Below, piece after piece: positions 21,180 to 32,672 of a DNA stretch of 64,000 nucleotides. The stretch is from Phyto melanocephala. Lineage: Eukaryota > Arthropoda > Insecta > Diptera > Rhinophoridae. Where the stretch lies: assembly GCA_941918925.1 (NCBI GenBank), contig OW799237.1, positions 75,961,126-76,025,125 of the forward strand, in the 5' to 3' direction. Numbering within the stretch: position 1 is the stretch's first letter; every line of letters starts with the position of its first letter. The notes beneath the pieces were generated by a model. It had not been told where the DNA came from, did no database searches, and saw only the letters and a program-made list of their open reading frames with translations. The position numbers and the translations under genes were made by a program.

Positions 21180-22634
21180 CAGTGCTGCCAGTTCTTGGTG
21201 ACCAAAAAAGGCTAAATTCCATTAAAAAAACAGTTTTAAAAAAAGGTCTAAAAAAGGAGGCTACAAAAGAGAAAAAAGAGGCTACAAATTTTAAAGGAGA
21301 TTTTATTAAAAACATCAGTTTTAAATTAGACGTCCGTTTGGTTTTTTTTTTTAAGTATTCCTTAAAATTATTTGAAAATGAAAAATCGCTTAAAATACAA
21401 AGAAAAGTTGTTAAAATGGTAACCTCAATCAAAAACTGACTTTTTGTCAAAATTTAAATTTTCAGTAATTCATAAAATGTTTAGGAAAGCGAGTTACCCA
21501 GTAAACAAAAAGACAAGAACTTGAAACATGATTATGAATTTTATTTCCCAATATTTAAAGCTGAGGTAATATTTATAGCATTTGGTTCTATGCAATTTCA
21601 ATGAAGTACAATAAAAACGATTTTTGCAGACTGTTTACAAATGATTTATTGTAGAAATTTAACAATGTACTGCTAAAAACGGACTCCTGTTGCTAAGTTT
21701 TCATATTAATCGGTTGGAAAGGCAAAGCATTTGTGTCAGTATGCTACGATAAGATGTTTTTTCTTTTGTGTGAGCGTTAAATATAAAAAATTTAGCCTTT
21801 ATTATGCATTTACAATATTTACAGAATGTCTTTTCTGGATTTTTACATTCGCCTATCCATTCTTTAAATTTTTCATTACTATTCCGAAATTTTTGAAATT
21901 TTTGCTTTCACAAGTTTTATTGCCTACGACTGCTATTATATGTCACCAAAATCCGGTAAATCCAAATAATAGTAAGTAAACACACACCGCTCTTATTTAA
22001 ACTCGTACCGTAACTACACAGAGAAAACAGTATCGGTTGTGAGCACCGCAATTGTTGCCAATCGTATAGTTAAGTTGTGATTTTCTGTTTTCTGGGTGTA
22101 TACGCAAAATTATTAAAATTACAAAAAAAATTTCGCTGCTACTACTTTTAAACGTTTACAAATGTAATTTAGAAGCAAAATAAATAGACTTAAAAATAAC
22201 ACTATTGCCATGAAACCTTTATGTTTGCAGCGATTTTTTTAATACCTGCACCCAGAAAACAGAACATCAAATTAATTGCCAATCGAATGGTTCAGTTCCT
22301 GCAATCGAACTTTTCATTTGTGATCATAAAATTTCTATCGCAAGAATCATAATTTACTAGTGCTGACTACATATTTATATTCTGAAACGAAATTCTGTAG
22401 ATATAATCGTAAAATTCTACTATCACAACTAAACTATGCGATTGGCAACAATTGCGGTACTCACAACCGATACTGTTTTCTCTGTGTATATACGCGCAAC
22501 TTAATTTAAATATTTTAAAGGAAACATTTTTTAATATCTATAAAATGGCTCAAAAAGGCTAAAAAGAAGGCTAAGAGCTACATTCATTTTTCTCCGGCTA
22601 AACAAGATTAAAAAATGCTAAATTGGCAACGCGG
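21180..22634. mobile_element. hAT-like non-autonomous element
   Basis: The ends are CAGTGCTGCCA (21180) and TGGCAACGCGG (ending 22634), inverted with two differences, and the next inner bases contain AAAGGCTAAA on one side and AATTTAGCA on the inverted other. Eight flanking bases are duplicated with one mismatch: TTTGTGAT at 21172-21179 and TTTGTGAC at 22635-22642. An 8-bp duplication is the hAT signature. No transposase motif is seen in the 1455 bp, about a third of which is another MITE (22017-22486). Confidence 0.65.
22017..22486. mobile_element. compound MITE with outer and inner inverted pairs
   Basis: The outer arms CACAGAGAAAACAGTATCGG at 22017 and inverted at 22486 are ~65 bp long and nearly identical, flanked by TA. 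Inner motifs CTGTTTTCTGGGTG (22084-22097) and CACCCAGAAAACAG (22250-22263) form a second inverted pair. Each inner motif also pairs with the nearer outer end, so the block can be read as one 470-bp element or two small ones (81 and 237 bp) with related tips. Confidence 0.6.
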
Positions 22635-22737
22635 TTTGTGACTCATATGTAATTCTGCATGTCTTGAGTTAATTCATTAATATCACTTTTTTATGAAACA
22701 AAGATATCTTAACAAATTGTATGTCTACAGGTAAATC

Positions 22738-22813
22738 ACAAAAAGCTCTAATCCAATAGTTAAAATGAAATTCAGTTATACTTTATTTGTGCCAGCTCAA
22801 GTGAACTCATTCC
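22738..22813 (+). repeat. 76-bp direct repeat, first copy
   Basis: ACAAAAAGCTCTAATCCAAT through GCCAGCTCAAGTGAACTCAT matches 23541-23616 with only a few differences and the same length. No inverted ends or target duplication are visible. Confidence 0.7.
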
Positions 22814-23540
22814 CTGGCAACACTTAGTAAACAATTGAAGTAGCGACATTTATTTTTTGATTCGATTAACACGACAATTTTTGCTAGAAGTTTAGTTGTT
22901 GGCGACATTTTAAAAATAAACTTGCAAAGTGCTGTGTAGCCACTCAACAAATTGTTGTGTTGTTTTCGGTAGTAATACGTATACACTACTTGCAAGTAAT
23001 AACTTGCTTGTGGCAAAGTAGGGTTAGTTCAAGCAAACGGCATGTTGTAACTGATCGTTTAGCAAATAATTTTATCATTATTTTGGTGATATTTTGCAGT
23101 TCTCTAATACTCAAAATTTCCATTGAAAATCTGTTTACAAACCTTTAATAATTTTTATGTATAAGACCGTTTATTTAACCTTAACTAGTTTTTCTACTAA
23201 GTAGGCTCTGAAACCAACGGATTAAAAAAGTAGTTCATGACTTTTTCTTGCTCTTGTTAAAAAAAAAAGAAAGAAAAACAATTGTTGATATTAAAAAAAA
23301 TGAAAAGTTTGTTGAACTTTAACTGATATCTAAAAGTTCCATTTTCTGTAATTTAAAAATATTCTGTTGTTTTTATGCTACACATTTGTTAGATAAAAAC
23401 AAAACACAACAACAACTAAAGAAAACAAGTTAAACTAAAAAAAAAAAGAAATTAAGAGAAGAAAAAACATCTGGCAGAAAAAAGTTTTGCAGGAGTGGAA
23501 ATAATGGAAAAAGAAAAATTTAAATGTATTTGCATATTTT

Positions 23541-23616
23541 ACAAAAAGCTCTAATCAAATAGTTAAAATGATGTTCAGTTATATTTTATTTTTGCCAGCT
23601 CAACTGAACTCATTCC
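23541..23616 (+). repeat. 76-bp direct repeat, second copy
   Basis: This is the partner of 22738-22813, 803 bp downstream in the same orientation. The flanks differ, so it is a dispersed short repeat or a local duplication. Confidence 0.7.
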
Positions 23617-24194
23617 TAAGGAAATTCTTAAAAACACATGTCATTTCTGAGGAAAGCCAACAGAGCCAGTGTATCATCAATCTTTAGAAAAAATCACAAC
23701 AAACAAGAAATATATTTAAAAAAAATTAAATGTTAAAGACAAGAAAACTTAGAAGCAAACAAGAGAATATCGTAAAAAAAAATATTCACATTTGAAGCAG
23801 AGAATTTACAGACACGTTTATGCACATATTTTTATTAATAACCGTCAATCAGGGTATTAAAACTATTTTTAAACACTTTAATATGAGAAATAAACAACAA
23901 AATACATATAGCGGGCGTCAAAATGATAAGGTCACTTACTTTTTATTCTTTTATTGCAAAAATACAAGGAGCACTGATGGATACCGTTACCTAAAATATT
24001 TATTAATATTTTTTGCTCACATTTGTTTGCCGTTAGGTCTTTTTATGAGCGAAAATAGCAAAAATTTGCATTTCATAAATAATGAATCAAAATGTTAAGG
24101 TCAGTACCTTTAAATCTACGGTCATTTAAGGATTGTTTTTGTTTATATATTTTTTTAATTTAATATGAATTTTAGAGAAAATGGGTTGAGGATG

Positions 24195-25020
24195 AGCTTT
24201 GTCTGAACTTGAAATGGGTCAGATCGATGCATTTTTCACCCAAGACGGCAAAAAATTTAGCGTAAATTGGGTCGTGCACTTTTATGTGTCGTATAAATTT
24301 TTTTTTTAATTCGAAAGATCAAACAAAATATGGCACCAATAAAAAGCTCTGGTTAAACGAAATCGCGAAAATTTCCATGTCTACATAATGGCGTCACACA
24401 CTGCAGTTAGCGATTAACATGAAATTGGGTTTAAATGGTTCATAAAGTACAGTTTTAAGAGCTATCAAATCACAGTCCCATATAATCCGGGCTAAATTAA
24501 AGAAGACTCCATGTTTGAGTAAGAGTTATAAGATAAAACGCATAAACCTGTAGTACACAAAATGTAAAAGGATGTGTGGTGATGATTGCCTAATGGTTTG
24601 GGGTGCCTTTAGCTTAAGTGAAACTTTGGATTCAGCTTCAACAAGAATGAATAGTCTAGAGTACCAGCAAGTGCTCTTAAATCATTTTCTGCCATATCTG
24701 GACTTGCAACGGAAAAACGATTTATTTTCCAGCAAGACAAAGCTGTGATCCATGTTAGCAGATCAACTAAGACCTGGTTTGAAGAAAATAGAGTATCTCT
24801 AATGAAATTGCTAGCACCTTCACCAGATCTAAATGCTATAGAAAACATAAGGGGCCTATTTGTGGGCCCAGTTTATGCGGAAAAAACGCCAATATAATTC
24901 GGTAGAAGAGCCGAAAGAAGGAAATTTGAACGCTTGACGGGGGAGCAAATTTTTATTTCTGCAATTCCTCTCAATATAAATGCCCAAAATGTTGTTTTGA
25001 ACGCGTATAAAATTTTTCCT
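24195..25020 (+). pseudogene. decayed Tc3-like transposase
   Basis: Pieces in order: LSELEMGQIDAFFTQDGK (N-terminal HTH start), STVLRAIKSQSHIIRAKLKK (second HTH), CLMVWGAFS, STRMNSLEYQQVLLNHFLPY, a frame change to IFQQDKAV.HVSRSTKTW (second catalytic D at about 24733), then SPDLNAIENIRGLF (third acidic residue). These match Tc3/Tc1-type transposases, which act on element ends at TA targets. The section between the second HTH and VWGAFS that should hold the first catalytic D is deleted, and many stops and shifts are present. Ends were not identified. Confidence 0.7.
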
Positions 25021-25082
25021 TCAAATACACGCAGAGAAAACCATGGTTACAAACAACATGATGACGGTGGTAATACTAGTTA

Positions 25083-25648
25083 CAGTGCCACCTCGCTTAA
25101 CGCAACCCTCGATTAGCGCAACTCCTCGATTATTGCAACTCGTAAATTGTATGCATTGTTGACTCAGTTAACGTAACTTTGAAAATTATCAATTTGTCAT
25201 TTTTATTTACATATTTTTTTTTATTTAGATTCCAACAATACTGAAATATGCGTTGCACTTGTTTTTTGAAGATATGTACTCAGTTGAAAGAATCTATTTT
25301 CGTATAATACTTATTATTAAACAAAAAAGTGATATTCGTAATAAGCTTGAAAGCGTCATATCTGTAAAAGTGATTTGCGATGAATATAAGGAACACAAAT
25401 CAACAATATCCAGAACTAAGAATGAAGCTGCATTAAAAAAATTCGTTGCAAATGCTAAATTTGAACCAGGCAAGCGTGTTACAATAAGAGCTTGTGAATG
25501 AATATCCAAAAATGGAAAAGGATTTGTACAAGTGGTTTATGAAGCCATATTAAACCATAAAAAAAAATTTGCGCCCTAAAAAATTGTGACTTGGTTATCG
25601 CAGCAATGGGCAAAATGTCTATTAGTTGTGCTAAGCGAGGTTGCACTG
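25083..25648 (+). mobile_element. Tigger-like element, internally deleted
   Basis: Ends CAGTGCCACCTCGCTTAACG and, inverted, CAGTGCAACCTCGCTTAGCA lie between TA at 25081-25082 and 25649-25650. A second copy of the GATTAGCGCAACTCCTCGAT-type block follows the left end. Only the first part of a transposase gene is left in 566 bp. Confidence 0.8.
25310..25560 (+). pseudogene. Tigger transposase N-terminal fragment (CENP-B-type HTH)
   Basis: The readable frame gives IIKQKSDIRNKLESVISVK and VICDEYKEHKSTISRTKN, which is the CENP-B/Psq-type helix-turn-helix that binds element ends. It continues ALKKFVANAKFEPGKRVT, the linker seen in Tigger proteins, then after a frameshift PKMEKDLYKWFMKPY, the start of the second DNA-binding (HTH_CenpB) region. 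The DDE catalytic half is entirely absent. The upstream part of the frame (25253 on) is not conserved and its ATG is unlikely to be the original start. Confidence 0.75.
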
Positions 25649-25650
25649 TA

Positions 25651-26042
25651 TATGGTTTAGAATATTATGGCAAAAATAGATGTGTTTACAAAAGTAGCAT
25701 TATACTATATTAAAATAACAAATAACCACTATATGGTAGGTGTAATATTTTTTAATAATATTTTGTTATCAATGGCTTTATATTTAGTTTAAAATGTGTA
25801 AAAAATTTGCATAAATTATGAAAATATTTAACAAATAATAAAATGTTTCAAGATAACGGTGTTAAGAGTTATAATTAAAAACTTAAGACTAGTTCTTCGA
25901 CTTTAGACAAAGAAGGTATTAAGAAAAAAAGCATTTTGGGTTCTTGATTAATTTTCACCATTTTTTTCTCTCTCTTTTGTTTGATATCAAAATTTAAGAA
26001 GACACAACTGTTTCCAATCATAATCGATTTCTTTTTTAGCAA
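25651..26042. other. AT-rich DNA, no feature seen
   Basis: Between two Tigger-like elements; contains only short frames. Confidence 0.4.
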
Positions 26043-26044
26043 TA

Positions 26045-26921
26045 CAGTCGAAGCCCGGTATAACGGTATATTAATGATATGTCAGCCGCATTCGTTAAAC
26101 TGGGAAATTCGCTATACCGAGCAAATTTTTTTTGATAAGAACTAGAGTCGTTTGGCATTTTAGTTTTATTAAAAAACGTACTTGTAAATTAATACATATC
26201 AGTTATTTAAAAAATCTGTGATAAATGACTGTTTATATGTCGTCGATAAACTTTTTTGAATTGCTTCTTCCTGCCATTCTCTTAGCACAGAAGATTTTGA
26301 GTAATCGAGCGGAAAGTATTTCGCCAGAAAGTTTTAGTAGTCTTATGCCACAACGATTTTTGAACCCTGATAGTCAGCTATCACTTGCATAAAATCCGGA
26401 GCCACTTGTTTTTGGATTTCTAATGCTTTTGTTTTTAACACAGTTTATACAATTTTTTTTCCATTATGGGATATTCACCTATTTTAAGAGATAGTCGATT
26501 TTTAGTTCCATTTTTTTTTCGACAATTTTATTTTCCATCTTTTTTAAAGTACATATTGAGGATTTTGGTATACCATACTTTTGAGATACCACTGAAAGCC
26601 TTAACCCTTTCTTATAATCCTCCAAAATTTTCATTTTTTTTCACTATTCACCATTCTGTTTTCGCAACACATCAAACACAACTACTTTTTAAGTTTGAAA
26701 ATATCCAATCTGCATGTTCTCGCACTAAAACGTAAACAACAAAAACAAAAATAACGGCATTGTAACGACTTTTTGGTTTTATTTTTTTTCTGTGCCATTC
26801 GCTAAACCGGGCGTAAAATAAGTTGACCATTCGTAATGTAAGGTAGCTAATGGAGAAATTTGGTCATTCGTTATATCGGATTTTCGTTAAAGCGCGTATT
26901 TGTTATACTGGGCTTCGACTG
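26045..26921 (-). mobile_element. pogo/Tigger-like element, 877 bp
   Basis: Ends CAGTCGAAGCCCGGTATAAC and, inverted, CAGTCGAAGCCCAGTATAAC are flanked by TA (26043-26044, 26922-26923). GTTAAACTGGGAAATTCGCTA and CATTCGCTAAACCGGGC show further sub-terminal inverted copies of the CCCGGT motif. Coding traces are on the minus strand. Confidence 0.8.
26237..26634 (-). pseudogene. Tigger-like transposase N-terminal fragment
   Basis: On the minus strand the frame from 26634 reads KILEDYKKGLRLSVVSQK and YGIPKSSICTLKKMENKI, a CENP-B/Psq-type helix-turn-helix with the GIPKSSI recognition helix. Downstream, in shifted frames, come GEYPIMEKKLYK and further short pieces up to about 26237. No DDE motif is present, so the catalytic half was deleted. 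The protein differs from the fragment at 25310-25560, so at least two Tigger lineages entered this region. Confidence 0.65.
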
Positions 26922-26923
26922 TA

Positions 26924-28800
26924 GTTCAGAATAATTCATATAAAATTTAATACAAAAACTGGAGGCTCTGACTTGAGACCTCTTTGCCTAACTTTTAAGA
27001 AAAAAATATTGTACAATTGAAAGTAACAAAAACAATATTTTTTTTTGAAAACGATTATAGATTTTATATTTCATTTGTAGTCATATTATGACTGTTTTAA
27101 AATATCATGATTTTGTGGTTATTTGAGATCATAATTTGATAAATTTAAACTTTTTTGTGGTTGTGCGATGTCATATTATGATTATATGGAAAAAAAATCG
27201 TATTATAACTAGGAAATATCCTCTTATAATCATTTGCAGTAATAATATGATTATGGAATGATACTTTTATTAAACATACATACATATAATAACTTGCTTT
27301 TATTATATGTTTTAAGCACAACCATATACAATTGTCTTTGAATGTAGAAATATGGACATAAAATTTATTAAATTTTTTTTTTAAATTTGAGAAACTTTGT
27401 AGAGTTCACCTTAAATGCTCCTTAAATCGCGACTTCTCTAAATAATTTAATAAAATAAAAAAGCACATCAAAAACCAAAGAAATAAATATTAAAAACTTT
27501 ATTCCAAATTATTTGTTTTGTGTGTTAATTTAAAAATAGATAATTAAGACTTCGCCAGAAATTCTCTGTAAATCGGAAATTTTTCGAAAATCTTCATAAA
27601 TCTAAAATTAATTAACAAATAATTCAAATCAATAATTCATCAGCATATTTCAAAGTCAGAAAATTTATTGAAAATTCTTGAGAAATCAAAAACGAAGGAA
27701 TTGCTTTATAAATTTTTTAAAAATTGTTATGCTTAAGGGTATTGGACTATTTTCTCCAGCCGCCAGCCCAAGAAAAACAATATACAAAGAAAAACCAAAA
27801 ACTCAAGAATAAGGTTGGTGCAAAAATGTGCGTGAGTGCATGAATGGTTGAATAACAAAAACAAACATGTCTGTAACACTAATAAACAACAACAACAACA
27901 ACATCTATAAAAATAAAAAGAACACTACTACTGCAAAAAGAACTGACTGACTGAGAGACGAAATTGTTGGCTGACTACTATGGCTGCATGACTGACTTAT
28001 TATTATGATTCGCTGACTCTTTCGGATAAAACTGTAGGTTTATTAGCGCAGAAATACGTGCTCATAAATGCAGTCAAACAAAAAACAAACTTAAAAAAAC
28101 ACTCATCACACACTGCCAAACGGGAACACTGGATAGTTTTTGTTGTTGGCTTGATTGGTGCTTAAATGAATGAATGAATGAATATGCACAAAATTTTCTA
28201 TTTATATCCATACTTAGATGAGTCTTAAATTACAGACTATCTACACTTGGTACAAAAATTTAGTGTTAAGAAGAAGAAGTTACTTGTAGTAGTGTTTGAC
28301 TAAACTTTTCTTATTAAATGAAGAACTTTTTTTAAATATGATTTTTTAAGTCTTATTTTATTAACATTTTTCGTGGATTTATTTAACTGCGAGAGAAAAC
28401 ACTTGTCAGGTTGCTAAATTACTCGTAACAGCGGTGTTAGTACGGAATTAGACAGACGCTTAGCGCGATAAAAAAAAGTTTGTGAAAATAGAAAACCAAC
28501 GAAAACCACAATTATGCACAAATGTGCTGTAGCTATACTTCATTATAAACTTACTGAGAAGAACAAATAACATATGTATATCGTTGGCTTAGTGTGCTGC
28601 AAACTGTCCAAGTCCTATTTTTGAAATTTGTCTTTTCTTAACATTTTTTAAATCTGTAAACGCAGATTTATTCTTTGATTTCTCATTTTTCAATAACATT
28701 AAGAAAACTATTTAAAAATTATGCCTATTTAACAATTAGAGGGTAATAGCTCTTTTTGGACTTAGCTTATTTGCTGTTGATGATATTATTACTTTTATCT
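26924..28800. other. AT-rich DNA, likely single-copy
   Basis: 27060-27260 repeats TCATATTATGA/ATCATAAT motifs that echo the element at 31866-32672. 27770-28060 is richer in CAACAACAAC, GACTGACTGA and similar short tandems that are common in fly non-coding DNA. No exon is supported. Confidence 0.4.
28166..28182. repeat. (ATGA)n microsatellite
   Basis: About four units of ATGA. Confidence 0.8.
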
Positions 28801-29622
28801 AGATATTCGCAAAATTGAACGACTTGGACTATGCAGATGATCTATGCCCACTCGCACATAACTTTGAACATATGAATGAAAAACTCCAAGCCCTTCATCC
28901 AAATGCACTTAAGGTTGGACTTCGCATCAACACAAAGAAGACAAAGGTCATGAGGATAAACACAAATAACACTAACGCGCTCCTCCTCAATGACACTATT
29001 ATAGAGGATGTTAAATCCTGTAGCTACCTTGGCTGCATAATCTCAACAAACAGTGGTGTAGACGAAGACGTCGCAAACCGGATAGACAAAGCGCGTAAGG
29101 CTATGTACTCGATGAGGAAAGTTTGGATATGAAATGATCTTTCCCGTGACCTTAAATTAAGAATCTTCAACACCTGCATTAAACCCATCTTTCTTAATGA
29201 ATGTGCAACCTGGGGCCTGAATAAATGCGCTACAAGGAGGCTCCAAACATTCGACAACCGTTGTCTACGCCGCATCATCAGATGCTTCTGGCCAAACACG
29301 ATCAGCAACTCTGAGCTGCTCCACAAAACAGACACCAATCCACCAAGACATCTTAAGTCGAAAATTTGAATGGATCGGCCACACACTCAGATCAACAAAC
29401 ACAATCGCAAAAGCCGCTCTGATGTATAATCCACAAGGTTCCCGTCGACGAGGACGCCCAAGGACAACCTAGCGTACAACAACCCTAAATCAACTATTTT
29501 TAGCACAATTTACATGGAATGAAGCTGTGCAAATAGCTCCCGATCGCAATCGATGGAAATCTCTAATTGAAGCCGTTTGCTCCCAAGCTGGAGAATAGCG
29601 GAACATCATCATCATCTAGACT
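28801..29622 (+). mobile_element. RTE-clade LINE, 5'-truncated 3' end
   Basis: The 3' third of a non-LTR retrotransposon. It starts inside the reverse transcriptase and ends, soon after the stop, in a short ATC tandem (CATCATCATCATC at about 29605-29618), as RTE elements do. The 5' truncation is typical of LINE insertion. ATCTAGA occurs at both edges (28798 and 29615), a possible short target duplication. Confidence 0.75.
28815..29598 (+). pseudogene. RTE-type reverse transcriptase C-terminal part
   Basis: The frame opens at the catalytic YADD box (LDYADDLCPLAHNFEHM). It continues GLRINTKKTKVMRIN, the thumb region SCSYLGCIISTNSG and IDKARKAMYSMRKVW, then an in-frame TGA at 29130. The same frame resumes CAT.WGLNKCATRRLQTF, NRCLRRIIRCFWPNTISN and ELLHKTD. 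After a frameshift near 29355 it reads RKFEWIGHTLRSTN and GSRRRGRPRTT with TAG in place of the usual Trp, ending AVCSQAGE-stop. The RRRGRPRTTWR signature places it in the RTE clade. It has two nonsense changes and one shift. Endonuclease and most of the polymerase are missing. Confidence 0.8.
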
Positions 29623-29728
29623 AAATTTTCTTATAAAAATAATTTTTATTTTACGCTTTGGTAGTTTTAGGTGTTTTTTGTCTAATTTGGGTAAGTCCAA
29701 AAATTTGCCTTTATTGCATTTGCAACGT

Positions 29729-29818
29729 TAGGTTGAAAGGTTAGGTTGAAAAGCAGGGGTATAAAAGCCCAAACCCATGACAGGTATGCACTTATGCCCA
29801 GTTGGCATGTTGTGCGCT
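29729..29818 (+). mobile_element. ~90-bp retroposon-like repeat with 13-bp duplication
   Basis: The block starts TAGGTTGAAAGGTTAGGTTG and ends GGCATGTTGTGCGCT. It is bounded by exact copies of GCATTTGCAACGT at 29716-29728 and 29819-29831. Two relatives are at 39933-40019 and 47783-47866 with the same start and end. No poly-A tail or clear pol III boxes are seen; GGTTGAAAAGC is only loosely like a B box. Target duplication of this size argues for LINE-driven insertion, so a SINE is possible. Confidence 0.7.
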
Positions 29819-29936
29819 GCATTTGCAACGTATTCTGAAGCTTTGGGAAGCTAGCACGGTCCCGGTTTAAGTTGGAAATTTGTGAAATTCGGACAAAATA
29901 ACTACTTTGCAAAAAGTGTGAATTTAAACAAGTAAG

Positions 29937-30741
29937 AGTGCTATATTCGGCCGTGCCGAATCTTATATACCCTTCACAATGTGTAGTCATGCAATAACAG
30001 TAGTTTGTATCACCATTCATCCCATATGAAACACGTACATACATATAAAAAACATAAATAAATAAAAACATCCCATTGTAAAATTATAATATTACGTATG
30101 TATGTTAAAAAAAACTAAAAATAATATTAAAAAAATTAAAAAAAAATTTAAAAAAAAAATTAAAAAAAAACACTTAAAAAAAATTTAAAAAAAAATAATT
30201 TTTATGTACATATATAATAAATATAAAATAAACAAAAAAAATTTAAAAAAAAAATTTAAAAAAAATAATAAAAATATAAATAATATATTAAATAAAAAAT
30301 AAAAAAAATAAAAAAAAATTTTTTTTTGTCAGCTGGAATTCGATGCCAAGTTTTCTCTAACCAGTATACACGTTTGTATGTATGTATGTTGTTGTTGTAA
30401 TGTTGTTTTTGTGAAAAAAAAATCGAGGTGGTCGTGGGTTTTTGCTCATATCTCAGTTGTTTATGTACCGATGTTTCTGATTTTCAATACCGATCTACTC
30501 CCGAATATTTCTGATACCTTATTTCTTAATACCTCACCCGGGTCCAAGCGATGTCGGGGGGCTTCAAAAAGTTGATTTCAACATACACACGGACAGACTG
30601 ACAGAGCTTAATCGACTCCCCTATTCATAACCTTTCAGAAAATATATACTTTATGGGGTCGGAAATGAAAATTGTAGAAGTTTCACACGGAATGACAAAG
30701 CTATATATACCCTTATGCACCACAGGTGAAGGGTATAAAAA
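29937..30741 (+). mobile_element. INE-like repeat, AT-core type, complete
   Basis: Cap AACAAGTAAGAGTGCTATAT and CGGCCGTGCCGAATCTTATA; GTAGTCATGCAATAACAGTA; a 220-bp A-rich core (30108-30330); CAGCTGGAATTCGATGCCA; TTGCTCATATCTCAG; CATACACACGGACAGACTGA; AATATATACTTTATGGGGTC; right cap CACCACAGGTGAAGGGTATA. The inverted tips TATACCCTTCAC/GTGAAGGGTATA lie just inside each end. No protein is coded. Confidence 0.75.
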
Positions 30742-31865
30742 CCCAAGAACAAGGGTAAAAATTTGTCTCCTAAATAAGAAATACTTAAGAATAACATTTG
30801 CAAAGTGCAGAAGATTGCATATCCCTGTTTTCAAAGCCAGCAACAACAATGATGCAAAATATTTTGTAAACCAAAACAAAAAACACTTTAAGTTAAAGAA
30901 AAAAAATTACAACAGCTAAAACAACAACAAAACTGCAGTAAAAGTAGGTTATTTAGCTAAAGTTAACATTTGATGAACAAACAGACAGACGACAACAAAA
31001 AAAAAACACATACACAGAATTAAGGGGATAAAGGTGTATGTACACAACTTGTAGAAAAAATTACTAGTTTTATATGCTAAATTAAAGCAAAAAAAAAAAA
31101 TAAAAATAAATTAAAATAACAACTCGTATATGAACCTTATAATTTCAACTTTTAAATAAAAAATAAAAAAAATTACAAAAAAGAAGACCTTTACTAGTTT
31201 TAAAATCTTTGCTTAAGCATTATATTTTGAAAAGTTTTGCAAAATGGCAATATGTACGTACGTGTACTATTTACAACTAAAGAAAAAGCCACACTGACGA
31301 TTATAATGATGACCTCAAAAGATCAGGATCTTAATACATATAAATATATATGTTTTCCATGGATAGAAAATAACAATAGTAACAATAATAATGCAGGAAA
31401 ATATTAAAAAGGCCGTATATTGCAACAACAATAAAAACAAGAAATAGGAAATATAGAAGAAAAAAATACGATAAAACGCTAGACAATAATCACGAACATC
31501 CGCATTTTAGAAAAAACAGAACAAATAATATTAATCGGTCTGTCTTGCCATTTGCCAAACAGCGACAGTATTCACAACGTTCATTCATCTTGCTTTTAAG
31601 TGTAAATTTAAATTCAAAGATGGCAGAAACCTCAATAACAACAAGAGCAGCAATAGCAGTAACAAGAAAAAAAAGCAATCAATAGAGCAACCAGCAAATA
31701 ACTAAGAAAATTATTTCATTATTGTCTTTTTTTCTATATTCTCATCTTCTTACTTCCACCGGAAATTTGTTTAACAATTTAATGTCATTACACCTTAATA
31801 TCAATAACAAAAACAATATAAAGCAGGTAGGAAAGTTAAAGTCAATCAAAACCGACCATATTATA
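30742..31865. other. A-rich DNA, likely single-copy
   Basis: Contains CAACAA-type runs and A-runs. Nothing codes convincingly. Confidence 0.4.
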
Positions 31866-32672
31866 CTCTACACGTAATAAAATATATACGGCGTTATGCA
31901 TATTAACAAACTGGGTGCTAACTAACAAGCTGCTTACTTTTTTATGGAAAGATTTCCACACGGCAAAGAAAAGCCATGATAACGACATGATCACGATGGT
32001 CATATTATATTCTCTATACCAATATTTGGTTGCCGAAAACAAATAATAGGTAAATTTATTAAATTTCATCATAGGTTTTGTCACAACAATCAAGCGTTTA
32101 TTTGAGTTTTATCATTAAATGTTTACTTTTCGTATAAATTTCGATATGATTGCCGTTTAAAAATAGTATGATTTAAAATTGTTATGACAAAAATAACATT
32201 ATATTCAAAAACATTTAAATTTACAAATAATCATTAAATAATAGGTGAGACAACAGTATGATTAGAAAGCAATCAAGCTATGATAATAATTTGGTTTCAA
32301 CCGTTATTCTTCTTGCTGAATACATTTTTATTATTTTAAAAGTTTGAGATGTCAAACAAATTACCAACAATTTTGAAAAAATTAGAGAAATTTAAAATAA
32401 ACGAGAAAATGTAAATAAATAATATTAAAAATGGTAATTACAATTAGTTTATCTAACTTTAAGCAAAATGCAATAATTTGCCGTAAAAAAGCAAAGATAG
32501 TCGATTTCAACTATAGTCATATATATGGTTATTGCATTATGCTTAAATTAAACATTATAATGATAACTGGAAACCATTATATGTTTTAACCACAATCATA
32601 CAATTCAATCATAGTTTGTTGCTCTTCGATTATAGTTACTACAACCTTTTTTTAATTGCGTGTAGGGAAAGA
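31866..32672. repeat. long AT-rich element with ACACG ends
   Basis: The left edge CTCTACACGTAATAAA and the inverted right edge CCCTACACGCAATTAAA resemble each other. The interior repeats short ATCATA/TATGATT motifs. The part 32105-32290 matches 36430-36657 at roughly three bases in four (GTATGATTTA, GAAGCAATCAAGCT-type ending). Limits are tentative. Confidence 0.4.

Larger units (their letters stand above)
22643..24190. other. AT-rich DNA with a 76-bp direct duplication
   Basis: Apart from the duplicated segment listed separately, there is only AT-rich DNA with A-runs. No gene could be supported; frames such as 23820-24098 show no domain. Confidence 0.4.

Noticed and set aside
21055..21450. 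131-codon minus-strand frame
   Set aside because: It spans three unrelated parts: a MITE arm, the hAT-like end and the hAT-like interior, so it cannot be one ancestral gene.
28815..29132. Open 105-codon frame considered as a host gene
   Set aside because: It begins at an RT YADD box and continues past the stop as RTE-type LINE coding.
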